DNA of 64,000 bases, taken from the NCBI RefSeq assembly GCF_030463565.1, contig NC_134644.1, positions 153,351,967 through 153,415,966 on the forward strand, in the 5' to 3' direction. Position numbers and translations under genes: made by a program. Shown one piece after another: positions 1 to 12,806 of the stretch; within the stretch, counting starts at the first letter, position 1, and the number at the start of each line of letters is the position of its first letter. Source of the DNA: Pelecanus crispus (taxonomy: Eukaryota; Chordata; Aves; Pelecaniformes; Pelecanidae). The notes under the pieces were generated by a model. It did not search any database. It was not told the origin of the DNA and saw only the letters and a list, made by a program, of their open reading frames with translations.

Positions 1-3000
1 CAGAGCTGCTGACTGTGTAGGGTGGGCAGAAACAGGTTACCAGGTGGCATAACCTGCATTAATTCCCTTTGATATTGAGTTAAAAATAAGTCTAGGTGAG
101 TTGGGAGTAGGCATCATATGGCCTTCCAGCCCCAGGTCTCATGTGACTTGCTATCAGCCATCAGAGCACTAGGCAGCATGGTCATGCAGTTGCCTACCAG
201 TCTGGTGAAGGGCCAGATAATGTGATATGTGGTGACTGTGGGCTGTGGATAAAGCTGGGATGCAGATAAAGCTGGACAAGTGTGTACTAGGTGGGCCTGC
301 AAGGCTTCAAGGTTTGTAGGACCAACAAGAGCATCTCAGTGTGTCCCAGTTGATGTGACAGGCATAGAAAGCTGAGGTACCGGAAATAAGCGCGCAACAA
401 AGATCAAAAGTAAGACTAGACAATTAGCGTTACCACCAAAGACATAGCCCACACTCTTGTACTTAAGTTTCAGGCTGTGTACATAGTGGTCCCGCTGTCT
501 CCAAAAGTCAATGGATGTTTAATGCGAGTAATGCCTGAATGCAAACTCAGTAAGTCTTCTAGATTGTAGGCAAATATTAAACAGCATTCCCCCCCACCCC
601 CCCATACAATTGCTTCCTGTTACACATACAAGAAATACAGGCTGAATATCTTAGCAGGCTTTAACAGCCTCATTTATAACATCGCATTTCCTCAGATACA
701 ATAGGTAATTTCACTGGGATTCAGACTTCCCTGGTGCAAAGGAAACATTTAATTGCTCACATGTATTTTAATGGTTCTGTTTTTAACTGGCAACTCCATT
801 AATGTCAGAATATATACAAGGTATACAATACATACAAAGACATACAAAACAATTTTACAAGAAATCGTTAGTCATTAAAATGTTCAAAGACAATTTTCTA
901 AAGCACAAATGGGAGTTTTCAATTTTCTGAAAATCCCAAACTGCATCAGCTTACAAGACTCTTTGAGTGATCTTAAAAATATTAATTCTATTAAAAACAA
1001 TTTGATTTGATGACTTACAGACATCTTGTCAATGCCCATATTTTTCCTGTTTTAAAGGCTGAAATCATATGCTAATCGTATTTACCATGTTATCCTCTTT
1101 ATCTTGTTGTTATATTTAAAATGTTTACTTTAAATATTTTGGACTGCTAGATCACTGAAGCCAAACAATAACTTTAAAACAAACAACAAAATAATTTTAA
1201 GAATGCAATGAGAAACAAATGAAATTACAGCTGGGCTTTTGCTGTGACTGTAATTCAATTTCTCACTGAGCGTGATCAGCTCTTCCTCTTTTGGCGAGGA
1301 GTGCGATGGGTAGGACCTGCCATCCACTCTGTGAACAGATGTAGGGCTGGTGGGGTGAATTGTTTCTGGTGACAACAACTTTGGCTCACCAAAGGTATTA
1401 GGACACAGGAATCTGCTAATTGCAAAAACAGTGGATTGTTGCATCGGTGGTCCTTTCTTCAGCTTTCGAGAAGGTATATCAGTGTTACCACCTATTGCTA
1501 ATTCCCTGCATTATACAACACATGCAGATGAAGGCAGCAAAGCCTTTCCTTTACCTCAAGCTGTGTAATAATTAAATGTGCAACAAGTTAAATCCCTCTG
1601 TGCTGGAGGGAGAGGTAAAGGCAGTGGAAGGGCCAAAGGTGGGCAAGAGGTGGCTAAGAGGTGAACAGTCAAGCTGTCTCTTTTCAGTCTCAAAACTCAT
1701 TCAGTTGTAAATCAGATGACCTTTGTGCTGCTTTTCCATTTTTTCATTTTCTTGGAGACATTCAGAGAGCCCAGTAGCCTAAAGCAAAAGCTCAGTGAGT
1801 CAGGCTGCAAGTCAAGGCTTGTTTATCGTGGCCATTACTCATGAAGACTTTCAGCACTTTCTGAAATGGTTTTCTCATACCCATGTGCTAGGTATTTTCC
1901 CACCACAGGAGAAAAAGCAAAACTTGTTCCAAAGAGCATAAAATTCACACAGTACTTGAAAGAGTGCAGCTTACAATAGGCTACATCTTGGTGACTGAGC
2001 TTGGTAGGAAAATTTTCTTCTGTTAAAATGTAGCTTCTACTCCATAAAACACACTTTGATTATATCAGTTTGGGTTTTCTTGACTTCATAGAGGAAAGAA
2101 GTATTCAGAAGAGATTCAGGGCATCGAGGGCAATGGATAAAGATGTCACAGGCATTGTACATGGAAACCTGCCTCACAAACACAATCAATGGGATGATGC
2201 AAAAAGACATAAGGTAAACAGAATTTGTTAGAAAGGTTCTAGAATGGAAAAGGGAACTTAGAGCAATAGGTTGAAAAGGGAGGCCAGCTTCAGATGGATG
2301 CAGAGGTGGCTTCGTTTGTTCTGTGCCAGAGGGAAGACATTTAAGGCTCAAGAAGGTCAAGCTGTAGCAAAGCTACCATAGTCAAGATGGGAGATTATGA
2401 GCACCTATAAATAAGTTATGATCTGAGAACTGCCTAATAGGATGTGAAGGGTGAAGTGAGGGCTTGATTCCAATTCAGTTGGAAAACGTTAAGATTGCAG
2501 TAATAACTCCAAAATCTACTTCAGAACTGAACTGCAAATGGAGCAATACATTATTCATTTCCCTCTTTTTCTGTATTTCTCTTTTTTTGCAGTGTACTGC
2601 CAGTGTCTTTCACTTTTGATGCATCCTTCTCTTCCAGCAATGATTCTTCTGTTTCCATCCTTTTTCTTCCTCCCTGATTTTCCCAGGCTCTTTCCTTCCT
2701 TCTGCTTTTGTTCTAGCTTCCTGCCATTCATTTCTATCTACTTTTCCCTATTTTCTTGCTTAGTCCCATGTCCCTTTTTACCAGCTCAATTCTAGCGATT
2801 GCTTACAGTTAAAAAACATATGTTAGATTCACCACTGACTACTCCTGTTTTTAAATGCAACTTGATTTCAGCAGCTGGCAACGTTTCATTGGCATGGTGC
2901 TAGAATAGCAACACAGGTGGGGAAGGGAATTGGACTCCCATATTTACAAATTAGAATCACAGACTCCAAAAGGCTCAAAAGGAGCCTTACATGCCCTTAC

Positions 3001-4329
3001 ACATGTAGAGGTGTCTCCCCTCTCAGCTACACCTCCAGCGTATGGGGTCAAGTTGCAGGAGGAAAGCTGCAGCTCACAGCTGGGTGGACATGTATGGCAC
3101 CAAGAGACATCCCTTAAAGAATGTCTGACTTTGTTTCCCATAACACATGGCAAGCTGTGGTATTGTACTAGAATCAGGGCATAAATCAGGACACCCTTGA
3201 CTGTGAGCAAGGCTACCAAATGTCTGGGGTTTGCCCGGACTTATCTTCTTTACCAGCCCTCAAAATCTTTCTGGGTGAACGTCTGACATATGAAAGCTCT
3301 TTGACGATATAATTTTTGGCCCTACTATACTTTGTTGTCACAAAGTGACATTGGGGTGGTGCTTTTCTTAGTGGCTGTTACACAGCAGAAAGGTCATATC
3401 CTCTGTGTTTGGCAGCACAGATCTTAATCCTGATCCGACCAACTGTCTGTCAAAATTTTCCCTTGGCCAAAAGAACAAAAGCTGAATGCAGAGGAAAACA
3501 ACAATGGTCCAGCTGTAAACTGGGAATGGGTGTACCGCTGGCCCAAGGAGGACCCCAATCTAGGATTTGGATTATTCAACAGTGTCAGGCAGTGCCACAG
3601 CCCTAATTCCAGTTTTATGATGTGGTCTTGGCTCAGTGACAACCCTTGAACTCCTCTTAAGCTAAACGCAGATCAATAGTCAAAGACTAATCAACCTGAT
3701 CTAATGTTTTCATGGATGGTCCAGTGATAAAAGCATTAAAATGACTGTGCATACCCTGCACAGTCACAGCACTCCTATGAACAGGAAGGAAAGATGAGAT
3801 GGTTAGCCACCCCAAACACAGAGTCTGCCTATGACAGAGTCATTAGCTGTTTGTGGTGCAAAGGGTCACGCAGTGACAAGGGGCTGCTACATAGCTGGAG
3901 ACTATGCCATGCATCCACATGGAGGGGAAACCCTTGAAAAACCTAAAATACAGCCAGCAAAATAGATTGTTTTATATGTATATATATATTTAGCTATCAG
4001 CATATTTTCTCTGGTTGCATTGCAAGCTAGTTTCTTGGAATTTTTAGTACCATGGCTGTAAGGCAGCATGTGCCAATACACATGTCCTTACACAGTAAGT
4101 ACTGATGATAAATATAATTTCTACACAAATGTGTCCTATGGAAAAAGGGGTGATTTCTTCCTCTTCCTTTGTTATGATCATTTGTACCAATTGTTAACAG
4201 CATTTTTTAAAATGTCTCTCTTTTGAGCAGTATGTTGTCCTAGACATGACACTGGCAAAGAATGTGCTTAGATTAGGCACCCTATTTTCAAACCCAGGTC
4301 CTTAAACTTAATTGTGTAAATAAAACTGT

Positions 4330-4870
4330 GGTCATTGAAACTTCTCACTGGTCCCAGTCAATTAGCATCAGTGATGATGAGAAGTATCAGTTCTCCAGAA
4401 GATGAAGGCTCCATCAAAATCATTCACATTTGTCACTAATTAAAAATGCCAGTGGTTGTTTTAATGATTTCTTTTGATATCTGAATGTTAAAAACAACAT
4501 GAATGAGACATTTGCAGAACTAATATTCAGTACCTAATGAATACTCAACTGCTGTCCATCAGTTTATTAATAATTACCACATGCATAATTAGAGTTAAAA
4601 ATTTATCTCTAGATTTGCAGCTTTATCTTAGGTTTGATAAAGTGATTTAGAAAAGGCCTGTGGCATATCATCAGTGTAAAAGCCTCCTTTGCCCTGAGCT
4701 TAGTAAGATTATTTTTAAACCCCTGAGAGCTTTAGTCGGTTAGCTGTTAGAACATGTGGGAGGACAGGACCAAGTGTACAATTTTGGCAAATACAGCTGC
4801 CATTAGTTAAGCACAGAGCGTGAATTAAAGTGTCTGTATTGCTGAAAATGTTCAGAGCCTTTTAAAAAAA
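4330..4870. promoter_or_regulatory. Candidate conserved non-coding element (homeodomain-site rich)
   Basis: About 540 bases are dense in TAAT-type homeodomain cores: CAATTAG near 4360, CTAATTAAA near 4437, TAATGAAT near 4536, and TAATAATTACC and ATAATTAGAG near 4570-4590. There are few homopolymers, no ORF and no repeat I recognise. This texture is typical of vertebrate developmental enhancers, but AT-rich DNA contains TAAT cores by chance. It is a hypothesis based on composition only; alignment to other birds and mammals would decide it. Confidence 0.2.
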
Positions 4871-5795
4871 GCCTCCATTTTATATCAGTCAATTTAAATA
4901 AATTAGTTTTGAGATCTTTTTGCAATTTTTCATCACAGGAAGTCCAGATATTTTATGCACTTTCATATAGAAAAAGAGTTGGATTATGTTAAATATGTTA
5001 TATATATATATACATTCCATATAAAAGCTATCTTCAGAATACATAGAGACTGCAAAAACAGCCAAAGTTAAATGTGTCTGCACAACCTCTTGCATATTCA
5101 TTACATGCAGGCTTTTTGAACACATACTCTCATGCTACTGTCTATAGAATATTTTAAACCTCTTTTCACTAGGAAAACCTTCCTCTATACAGGAACAACC
5201 ACAGCAGCACACCATCCTAAAATAAGCTTTTGACATTTTTACACACCAGTCCCACATGTTGAGTGTGCTGTCACTTTCCCAGCTGTTTGTTGCCTACGCT
5301 TTTCTGGGAGCTTTCACCACCCCCATTCTGTAGGTAGGAAAATCAGGGGACCCTTCCCTTCTCCGTTTGCTCCCAGAGTGGTCAGTGGATTCAGTCCACC
5401 CAGGGCTCCAGTTTCAGGATCTCCACCTGGGTCAGAAGTGGTGGCATGGTTGTTTTCATCTGCAAGACTGTGGACAGGGACAAGCAAACAATGAGCAGTC
5501 TGGGTACAATGATATCTCCAGTCAGTACAGCCCAGCTTGGACAAGCATCGATGTTCACAGCCTCGCTTGAACCAGCAAAATAGTATTTTTGCTGACATGG
5601 CTGCTACCAGTTCCCAAAACAGAATTAAGGAATGTAGCACTTGTTCACCTGCTTGCTTTTTTCCTTTTTTTAACTTCCTCTCTCAGTGGAGTCTTTGCCT
5701 GTATAAACCAAAAAATGACAGTGAAATACCAAGAGATTTTAGATCTAGACCTGACATTAGACCTTTTGCCTTGAAGCGCATCTAAAATTTTGAAA

Positions 5796-5879
5796 GTGAT
5801 TACCATATGGATCACAGGTCTGCATTTAATAATCAATCCTTCTAAGAAGCAGTGATTAAGATGTGGATCACAGGTCTGC
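5796..5879. repeat. Short tandem duplication, 56-bp period
   Basis: The 28 bases at 5796-5823 recur at 5852-5879 with three mismatches by hand count. Both copies contain GGATCACAGGTCTGC. The offset is 56 bp, so this looks like a single ancient tandem duplication rather than a transposable element. Confidence 0.6.
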
Positions 5880-8800
5880 CTAGTAAATCCTTTTGAAAAC
5901 CAGAAACTAGCTCCTGAGGCAAAGCTAATGATTTACTTCTTGTACTTGCTGAACTGAAGTTCCAGCTTTGATGTGTTGGGTATTCAGTTCCCTACTGTAT
6001 TGAGTCCTAGGAGTGCACATGCATCCTGTGATTACCATTGTAAAGATATGGTCTGCATAGGCCGGTGGTGTAAGCAGCATCCCAGAAACATTGAAGTTCC
6101 CATGTCTGAAGTTCTCCCTTTAGCAGAATTCTTGGACCCTGTTTAATCTTAGAATTGAAGAGCTACAAATCACAAACTTGGTATCATCTTTCTACCCCAG
6201 TGACTTAAGAGATTAGCTTTCATAAGAGGTAGGCATACCACAAATCTTTTCATATTTCATATGTTCTTTACAGTCAGTAAGTTCACCTTCCACAATTCTG
6301 AGTCATTATATTCACCTCTTCCTAAAGAATGATTCAAATTGGATAGTACGGTTCTGTAGTTTGATACCTGCATTGAGAAGGTAGGCAACTCCTATTCTTC
6401 CTTCATAACAATTTTTTATTACAGATGTACATGAAAAACTTCGAATAAATCTTTAGTTCTTCCCTCTTGACCTTGACTATAGGACAAAAAAAAAAAAATT
6501 ATAATGAGCTACTCCTCTGTGACCCATTATAATAATTTTCAGCTTGGCTAATGTCAGTTGCTCACCTTGAATGTACATTTCCACTGCTCTAATAGACACC
6601 ATATCCTCTGGCAATGAAAGCTTTTCTTTAAAAAAGACAAAAAAAACCCCTTTATTCAGATTTTCTACAAATTCCTTGACCACTGCAAGAAGAAATCCTC
6701 TTGGAAAGTAAATTATGAGAGTGCCAGCTCTCCTGCTCCATCCTGCTAACCTTTCAGTCATTTCTGTGAGAGACAGAGAAATTTGATTTCTACAATCTAT
6801 TCATTTTTTGTCCCTTCTTTGGAGTTGGCCAGCAAAGTGGGTCAATTAACATAAATGGCAAAAGAGGCTGGACATCTGGGGAATGACACCAAATTCATTT
6901 TCCATAAACTTCCAAGTAACCAGATGGCAAATGATTCAAAGACCTATCTTCAAGAACCAGCTGTATAGTCCAGTTACCAGACTGGTGTTAGAAGTCAGCC
7001 TTTACAGTAAGAAATTGCACCTACAACTTTGCCAATGACCTTGCATTAAAAAAAAGTTAAAATAAGAATTGCCACACTACAGGAAATTTATAAGGAGCTT
7101 ATCTGTAAATGAGGTATAGGCTATCAACAGTTAATTGGATAAAGATAGTACTTAACAAGAAACTGGTTACTACAGTGTAGGCATCTTACCTATGCAGGCT
7201 GTATATTCAAAACAGATTAATGTTAATTAAATGGTCCATCAAGCTGGAGTGCGCAAAATCAATGAGCACTGACAGCAGTATAATAGAGATAAATCTAAGA
7301 CACTGCCAGCTATGGAAGGAAAAGTTTAGACATTACATATAAGCCATGGCATCCAAATTTTGATTTGGACCTCCTCACAGATTTAATGTTTACTTTGGAT
7401 GGGTATTACGTTCAGTTCACAGTATAGATGGGGACCAACTTTCAATGTTAGTGGATTTCAGACTGAGATGAGTACAAATCATCCCTACTGTTCTCATATA
7501 TTTAGGCTGAATTTCCACCCCCCCAGAAGCTAGGTGAAGCATGACTCCTAGAAAGAGATCTAAATCTCATGGAAAAGCTTTCTGCTGAACACTTACACTA
7601 AAGTCAAAGTGACATTTGACTAAGCAACACCCATTGCTTAGTAATTTGTTATTTCAGCTCTCTTTGCAGAATGTGCAAATTTAATTAGCACAATTTTTAT
7701 AGCATAGCATTGTTCCTAAAGAAGGGATTTTGGTCCTTCTGGAACTTCCCCTCCCTGGTCTTTGTATTAATAAATACACTAAAATGTCTTCCAGTTCTGA
7801 CACAAAGCAAGGTTTTAAATCAAAATGTCATGGAGTATTAACTCTATATTTCATGAAATGCAAGTATTTTAGTTGTTTCTATTTAATACCAGCTGACCTA
7901 GAAAGCCAATCTAACAGTCTCATCTCTTTTTCCTCGGAAGACCTACTAGATAGCAGGATGTCAAAACAAAAAGGGAACAAAGTAGAGTTCATAAACCTCA
8001 TCCTATCCAACATCACCTTTTCTTTCTGTAGCAACCCTGCTCCAAACAGCACTGTGGCATAAACAGAGACCAGAGCATCCTGTGATCAGGTATTGAGATA
8101 GCTACATGACAGAGTGGAGACAAATAGATTACTTATACTTAATATGTATTTTTAGTTACTTTTCTTCCCTTGACACTTCCCAGCCAGGACTGCTGCAAGG
8201 TGGCTAGAAGCTTTGGAGAACTGCAGGAACACAAACGTCTCACTGAAAGCCTTTTCTCTGTCAGCTCCTTAATTCAGGTACAGAATTTGCCTCTTTGAAT
8301 GAATGACTGCCGTGGGAGCATCAGGCAGAGGAGAAGAGAAACCTTCTTTTAAAACATCACAAGCATTAAAATGAATGATACCTGGTTTCTATAGCTTGTA
8401 AGTCACTTCTGGTTTACTTGCCTAGAAAGGTGTAAGCTTATCTGAAACTTCTTCTATGGCCAGCTCATTTGTGTATCATCTCTCTGTTGTTGATTACCTA
8501 GTGTCTAAAAGGGGATGAGCTCACCCAACATCTTTTCCTGAGGGCATGTGTGGTATCTCCTTCCTCTAACCAATCACCTATTTTCACACAGTGTAATTAC
8601 CTCTGAGGGCTGATTTCCACAAGGACAATGAGCTCGAAAGTGATTAAGAAGGGAACCCACATCTGTATATGCTTGCACAAAGGCAGTATGATTTCATTTC
8701 TGTGATAAGCCAAAACCCAAAGCACTTCTTAGATACTGGTCTGTCTGTGCAGTTTCCCACAGTCAAAATTTGTGAGAAACATTAGCCAGCTACTTTCAAT

Positions 8801-10526
8801 TGACTGCTTTGGTCACAAAAATAAAATAATAATAAAAAATTTTCTCAAGAAACTCAACTAAATAAAATAATAGCATAGTACAGGTATCAAAGGAGGATTT
8901 ACGGAGGTACATCCACACAGAGGAAACAAGTAGCACATCCTAGACAAAAGGCTAGGAAAAGACAATTTGAGTCACTTGGTCTCATCAACTGCACTATACG
9001 TGACAAGCAGTTCTCTGTCACTCACATAAAAGCCGGATTCAGTTTGTGTACCCAACATTTCATGGTGCTATCACTGTCTTTTGGGAATTCCTCTTTATTT
9101 GTCTTCCAGAACATCTTTTCTTCCTTTTGGGACTGATCAAGACTCCCACAACCATTCATTCAAATATTTTCTAAGCTCAAATATTTTGATGTTACTTTTG
9201 TTCCATGAACAGACTAAATACCAAAACATTCTGAGAAATTGTTTGAAATGTTTGGGAAAAAAACAGAAAAGATTTTTTTTTTCCCCAAACCAGAAAGAGA
9301 CATTTCAGCAGTTTCATATCAACATATTTAATTTTCTTGTATTAAAACCAACTGAAGAAAAGTTTATTGAAGGCCCCATGAAGTTGCAGCAGCCTGTGAT
9401 GTTGAAGTGCCCTGTGGAACCTGTCATTTTAGAGCCCTTCTTCCTGCCTAAGGGTTAGGCAGCCTTTCCTGCAGTGCATGATTGCCATGACAGTATGCCA
9501 TAATGCATCATGAGAGAGATGTATAGGCAATAAGAAGCTCAGACTATAGAGGAAAGAAGGGCCACAAAACATTTGCACAAATCCATGAAACGCTTAAAGG
9601 TTGAACTGACTTCAGATAAAAAGTTTTAGGGCAGTTCAAAAGATTTTAATTTAGATCAGATGTATTCCAGACAAGGCCTTTTTTAGCTTTCTTAAAAAAA
9701 ATGAAATAGTGCTGTTTGAAAAGTTATCACAGCTTCATGGTTTTGAGTAGAAATACCACTTTGGCTATTCCTCTACTATGCACAAAAATAGGAACCTGAG
9801 AATAAAGCTTCCTGAGGGACAGTCCCTACATCCACATTGCTGGAAGGAAGTTTTCTGAACAGGTTTGCCTATAAATACTGCTATGCCTTTTCTGCACAAG
9901 GCAGCAAGCCCTTCTGGGACAGAATCAGAGAGAAACTTTTCTGCTTACCTTGAAAGCTCACCAAAAGCCAGCACCTGAATAGAGGTGTCAAAATACTTTG
10001 CACATGAAGCTCATTTTGACTCAACTGTTATCAGCTGAGGTTCTCAGGTTCACACAAAAAACACAACATAGGTCTGCCCATAGCACACAAATTTGGCAGC
10101 TTGTGATGCTTCAAAAGGCCAATAGCAGATGCACCTATTTATGCTTAACTAAGCCAGTAAATGACAACAATGGAAATTATTACTTGGGGCCATCTTGGGT
10201 AAAGTTGTAAGTTCCTGCCTCCATCCAGCAACTTTTTTTCTCTCTGTACCATATGAACTGATGAATGCCATTTCTGACCATTATTTGGGGGTATGCTTAG
10301 AATATATGTCTAACAAATACAACGGCAACTTCAAGCATACCCTCTGTTGTCAGTAGACTTGAAAAGCCAGCACAGATTTTAGCAGCTTGGCACCAGGCAT
10401 GATTTATTTCCAAGACAGGTGGCAGGGTGATAGGAAGGCATAGGGCAAACGCAGAGAGCTACTGTGAGATGGTACACATGCAGACCCCATAGGGAAGGGA
10501 GCCCAGGGCAGAAACTTCTCCCTTTT

Positions 10527-10992
10527 TGCTGGAGCATGTCCAAAGAAGACCAACAAAGCTGGTGAAAGGTCTGGAGCACAGGTCTTATGAGGAGTGGCTG
10601 AGGGAACTGGGGTTGTTTAGTCTGGAGAAGAGGAGGCTGAGGGGAGACCTTATTACTCTCTACAACTCCCTGAAAGGAGGTTGTAGCCAGGTGGGTGTCA
10701 GCCTCTTTTCCCAGGTAAGAAGTGATAGGACGAGAGGAAATGACCTCAAGTTGTGCCAGGGCAGGTTTAGATTTGATATTAGGAAAAATTTCATCACCAA
10801 AAGGGTTATCAAGCACTGGAACAGGCTGCCCAGGGAAGTGGTTGAGTCCCCATCCCTGGCAGTATTTAAAAGGCATGTAGATGTGGCACTTAGGGACATG
10901 GTTTAGTGGTGGACTTGGCAACGTTAGGTTTACGGTTGGACTCAATGATCTTAAGGGTGTTTTCCAGCCTAAATGATTCTATGATTCTATGA
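10527..10992 (+). mobile_element. CR1 LINE, 5'-truncated 3' end
   Basis: This is the last part of a CR1 non-LTR retrotransposon. The plus-strand frame at 10526-10906 encodes the C-terminal tail found after the reverse transcriptase: [31 protein letters not shown], then [11 protein letters not shown] and [24 protein letters not shown]. After the stop comes a short 3' UTR ending in two copies of ATGATTCTATG-type sequence near 10973-10991, the normal CR1 terminus. The catalytic domain is missing, as is usual for 5'-truncated insertions made by target-primed reverse transcription. The tail frame is open for 126 codons, so the copy is moderately old rather than ancient. A minus-strand frame over the same bases is only a shadow. 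Confidence 0.9.
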
Positions 10993-12040
10993 CAGCAGAA
11001 GTGGCTATGAAGGGAGCAAGATTATAGCGTCTCCTTTTTTTCTCAGCCACATCTGGAAAATAAATCACATGAACAAATAAAGTGTGAACTTAAGCAACAG
11101 TGCTTTGCTAGGGCTGCTGAAATTGCCAAGACACAGAGGACTGTAAATCCCAGTCAAGTCAGGCTCCCCCTGCAAGCCAGAAAGCTCTTGTCGGAGGCCA
11201 CCCATTGCCCAGACTAACATGCCAGCTTGCCTTCCTTCCTGCAGTTCTGGAAGGAAGCTATTTCTGAGACATTTACCCTCACAAAATACCAAATTAAAGA
11301 TCCTTTCAGTTCCTAGGAGTAACATCAAGATATAATCCTCAGGATATGAAGCTGAAACATGTTCATCTATGCAATATAACAATTTTTGGGCAAGTGTAAT
11401 CTTGCCTCCTGAAGAAAATGCTCTTTTATTGAACTTCCTGAACTAACAGATTGTTACACACAGGCTTGTAAATGGTTCAAGTTTCAGTCTGCTGCTGAAC
11501 TACAGCGTTGCTGGAAATCCACAGGTTAATTGCCGCACTTTAAAAGAATAACACTGTTTTATTGATTGCACAGTGTTTGGGGAAATCGATAATTATCTAC
11601 TAGTATGCATATTAAATTATCTACTAGTTTACATATTATTGTGAGAACTATCCATGCATATTAAATTATCTGTTATTTTAATTAACAAAATATTTATGAT
11701 GACAGAAGCTTTACTGAAATAACTAATCCTGAATCTAGCATTGTTTTGGTATGCCAGAGAGATGAAAAGTGCACAGACGAATTCAAGCTTCTCTGTGGCT
11801 TGATTTGGTTTTTTTCTTTATTGGTCTCAGTAGAAGTTTATATGCAGGAAACAAAGTATCTGAAAAATTAGGCTGTTGACAGTATTTTATAGCAATATGA
11901 AGTTTCATTTTCTTTATGAACTGTTTTCCACTGCTTGCATTTTAACTGTATTTGACATTTCCATAAGGTTTTCCAACTACAAATCATAGGCTGCTTTGGA
12001 GAGTTATTATTAGAACCATATATGAATCATATATTATTAG
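10993..12040. other. Non-coding spacer with short direct repeats
   Basis: No gene is recognised. Near 11590-11670 the phrase CATATTAAATTATCT-like sequence appears repeatedly, with TCTACTAGT twice, which looks like local AT-rich duplication. The rest is unremarkable. Confidence 0.5.
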
Positions 12041-12430
12041 AATTATTGTGAGATCACACCTTGAATATTGAGTTCAGTTTTGGGCCCCTCATTACAAGAA
12101 AGATATTGAGGTGCTGGAGTGCGTCCAAAGAAGGGCAATGAAGGTGGTGAAGGGTGCTGGAGAACAAGTCTTGAGGAACAGCTGAGGGAACTGGGGCTGT
12201 TTAGCCTGGAGAAAAGGAGGCTGAGGAGAGACCTTATCGCTCTCTACAACTACCTGAAAGGAGGTTGTAGCCAGGTGGGTGTCGGCCTCTTTTCCCAGGT
12301 AAGAAGTGATAAGACAAGAGGAAATGGGCTCAAGCTGTGCCAGGGGAGGTTTAGATTGGATATTAGGAAAAATTTCTTCATTGAAAGGGTTTTCAAGCAT
12401 TGGAACAGGCTGCCCAGGGAAGTGGTTGAA
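12041..12430 (+). mobile_element. CR1 LINE 3' portion, left half of a split copy
   Basis: This is a plus-strand CR1 tail. GAGATCACACCTTGAATATT, then TTTTGGGCCCC, then a conceptual tail with [35 protein letters not shown] and [13 protein letters not shown]. The family sequence should continue into CCATCCCTGG, as it does in the copy at 10849. Here it stops after GAAGTGGTTGAA and the continuation appears 1.27 kb later at 13695. The insert between the halves is minus-strand CR1 material, so this copy is older than that insert. A frameshift or stop near 12170 breaks the N-terminal part of the frame. Confidence 0.85.
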
Positions 12431-12548
12431 TCACAGAATCATAGAATTATAGAATCGTTTAGGTTGGAAAAGACCTTTAAGATCATCACGTTCAACCATT
12501 AACCTAACACTACCAGGTCCACCACTAAGCCAATTAAGGGTAGAGTAA
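12431..12548 (-). mobile_element. CR1-type 3' end, minus strand, inserted in another CR1
   Basis: The plus-strand text begins with TCACAGAATCATAGAATTATAG and GTTTAGGTTGGAAAAGACC. This is the reverse complement of a CR1 3' UTR plus its terminal repeat, so the element reads right to left. It departs from ordinary CR1 after CTAAGCCA and continues AATTAAGGGTAGAG. The same unusual junction occurs at 43226-43338. Its 3' end abuts the broken plus-strand copy at 12430, which makes it the left edge of the inserted block. Confidence 0.75.
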
Positions 12549-12599
12549 TAATGTCAAGTTTCCTGGCTTGGTGGCTGGATTATTTTTTAATGAAAGTAA

Positions 12600-12806
12600 A
12601 AACTAGGAATCATTAAGACTGGAAAGGACATCTAAGATCATCAGTCCAATCGTCAACCCAACACCACCATGCCCACTAAACCATGTCCCAAAGTGCCATG
12701 TCTACACATTTTTTGAACACTTCCAGGGATGGTGACTCCACCATGTCTCTGAGCAGCCTGTTCCAATGCTTGACTACTCTTTCCATGAAGAAAATTTTCC
12801 TACTAT
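12600..12806 (-). mobile_element. CR1 3' end fragment, minus strand
   Basis: Reading right to left, this is a CR1 tail: codons for a KHWNRL-like segment, then a TTTAGTGGGCATGGTGGTGTTGGGTT-type 3' UTR, ending near AAGGACATCTAAGATCATC at its left edge. The terminal octamer repeat is nearly lost (AATCATTAAGACTGG). It is truncated at its 5' end where the next minus-strand copy begins at 12807. Divergence from the other copies is visibly higher, so it is probably older. Confidence 0.75.

Larger units (their letters stand above)
1..10526. other. Non-coding AT-rich DNA
   Basis: I recognise no exon, RNA gene or well-preserved transposable element here. The open frames are short, lack family motifs and lie in low-complexity or T-rich sequence; the longest, at 9081-9458 plus, has no recognisable domain. 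Small local features are a C-rich run near 588-603, TA-rich stretches near 3976-3990 and 4997-5012, an A run at 6484-6497 and a short tandem duplication at 5796-5879. A candidate conserved stretch at 4330-4870 is listed separately. The region is most likely intergenic or intronic. Confidence 0.6.

Noticed and set aside
2940-3220. AGAATCACAGACTCC-like start suggesting a minus-strand CR1
   Set aside because: After about 15 bases the similarity to CR1 ends; too weak to call.
9081-9458. 125-codon plus-strand open frame
   Set aside because: It crosses a poly-T run, has no domain motif and no splice or promoter context. It is likely a chance frame.
10379-10945. 188-codon minus-strand open frame
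   Set aside because: It is antisense to the plus-strand CR1 tail and has no motif of its own.
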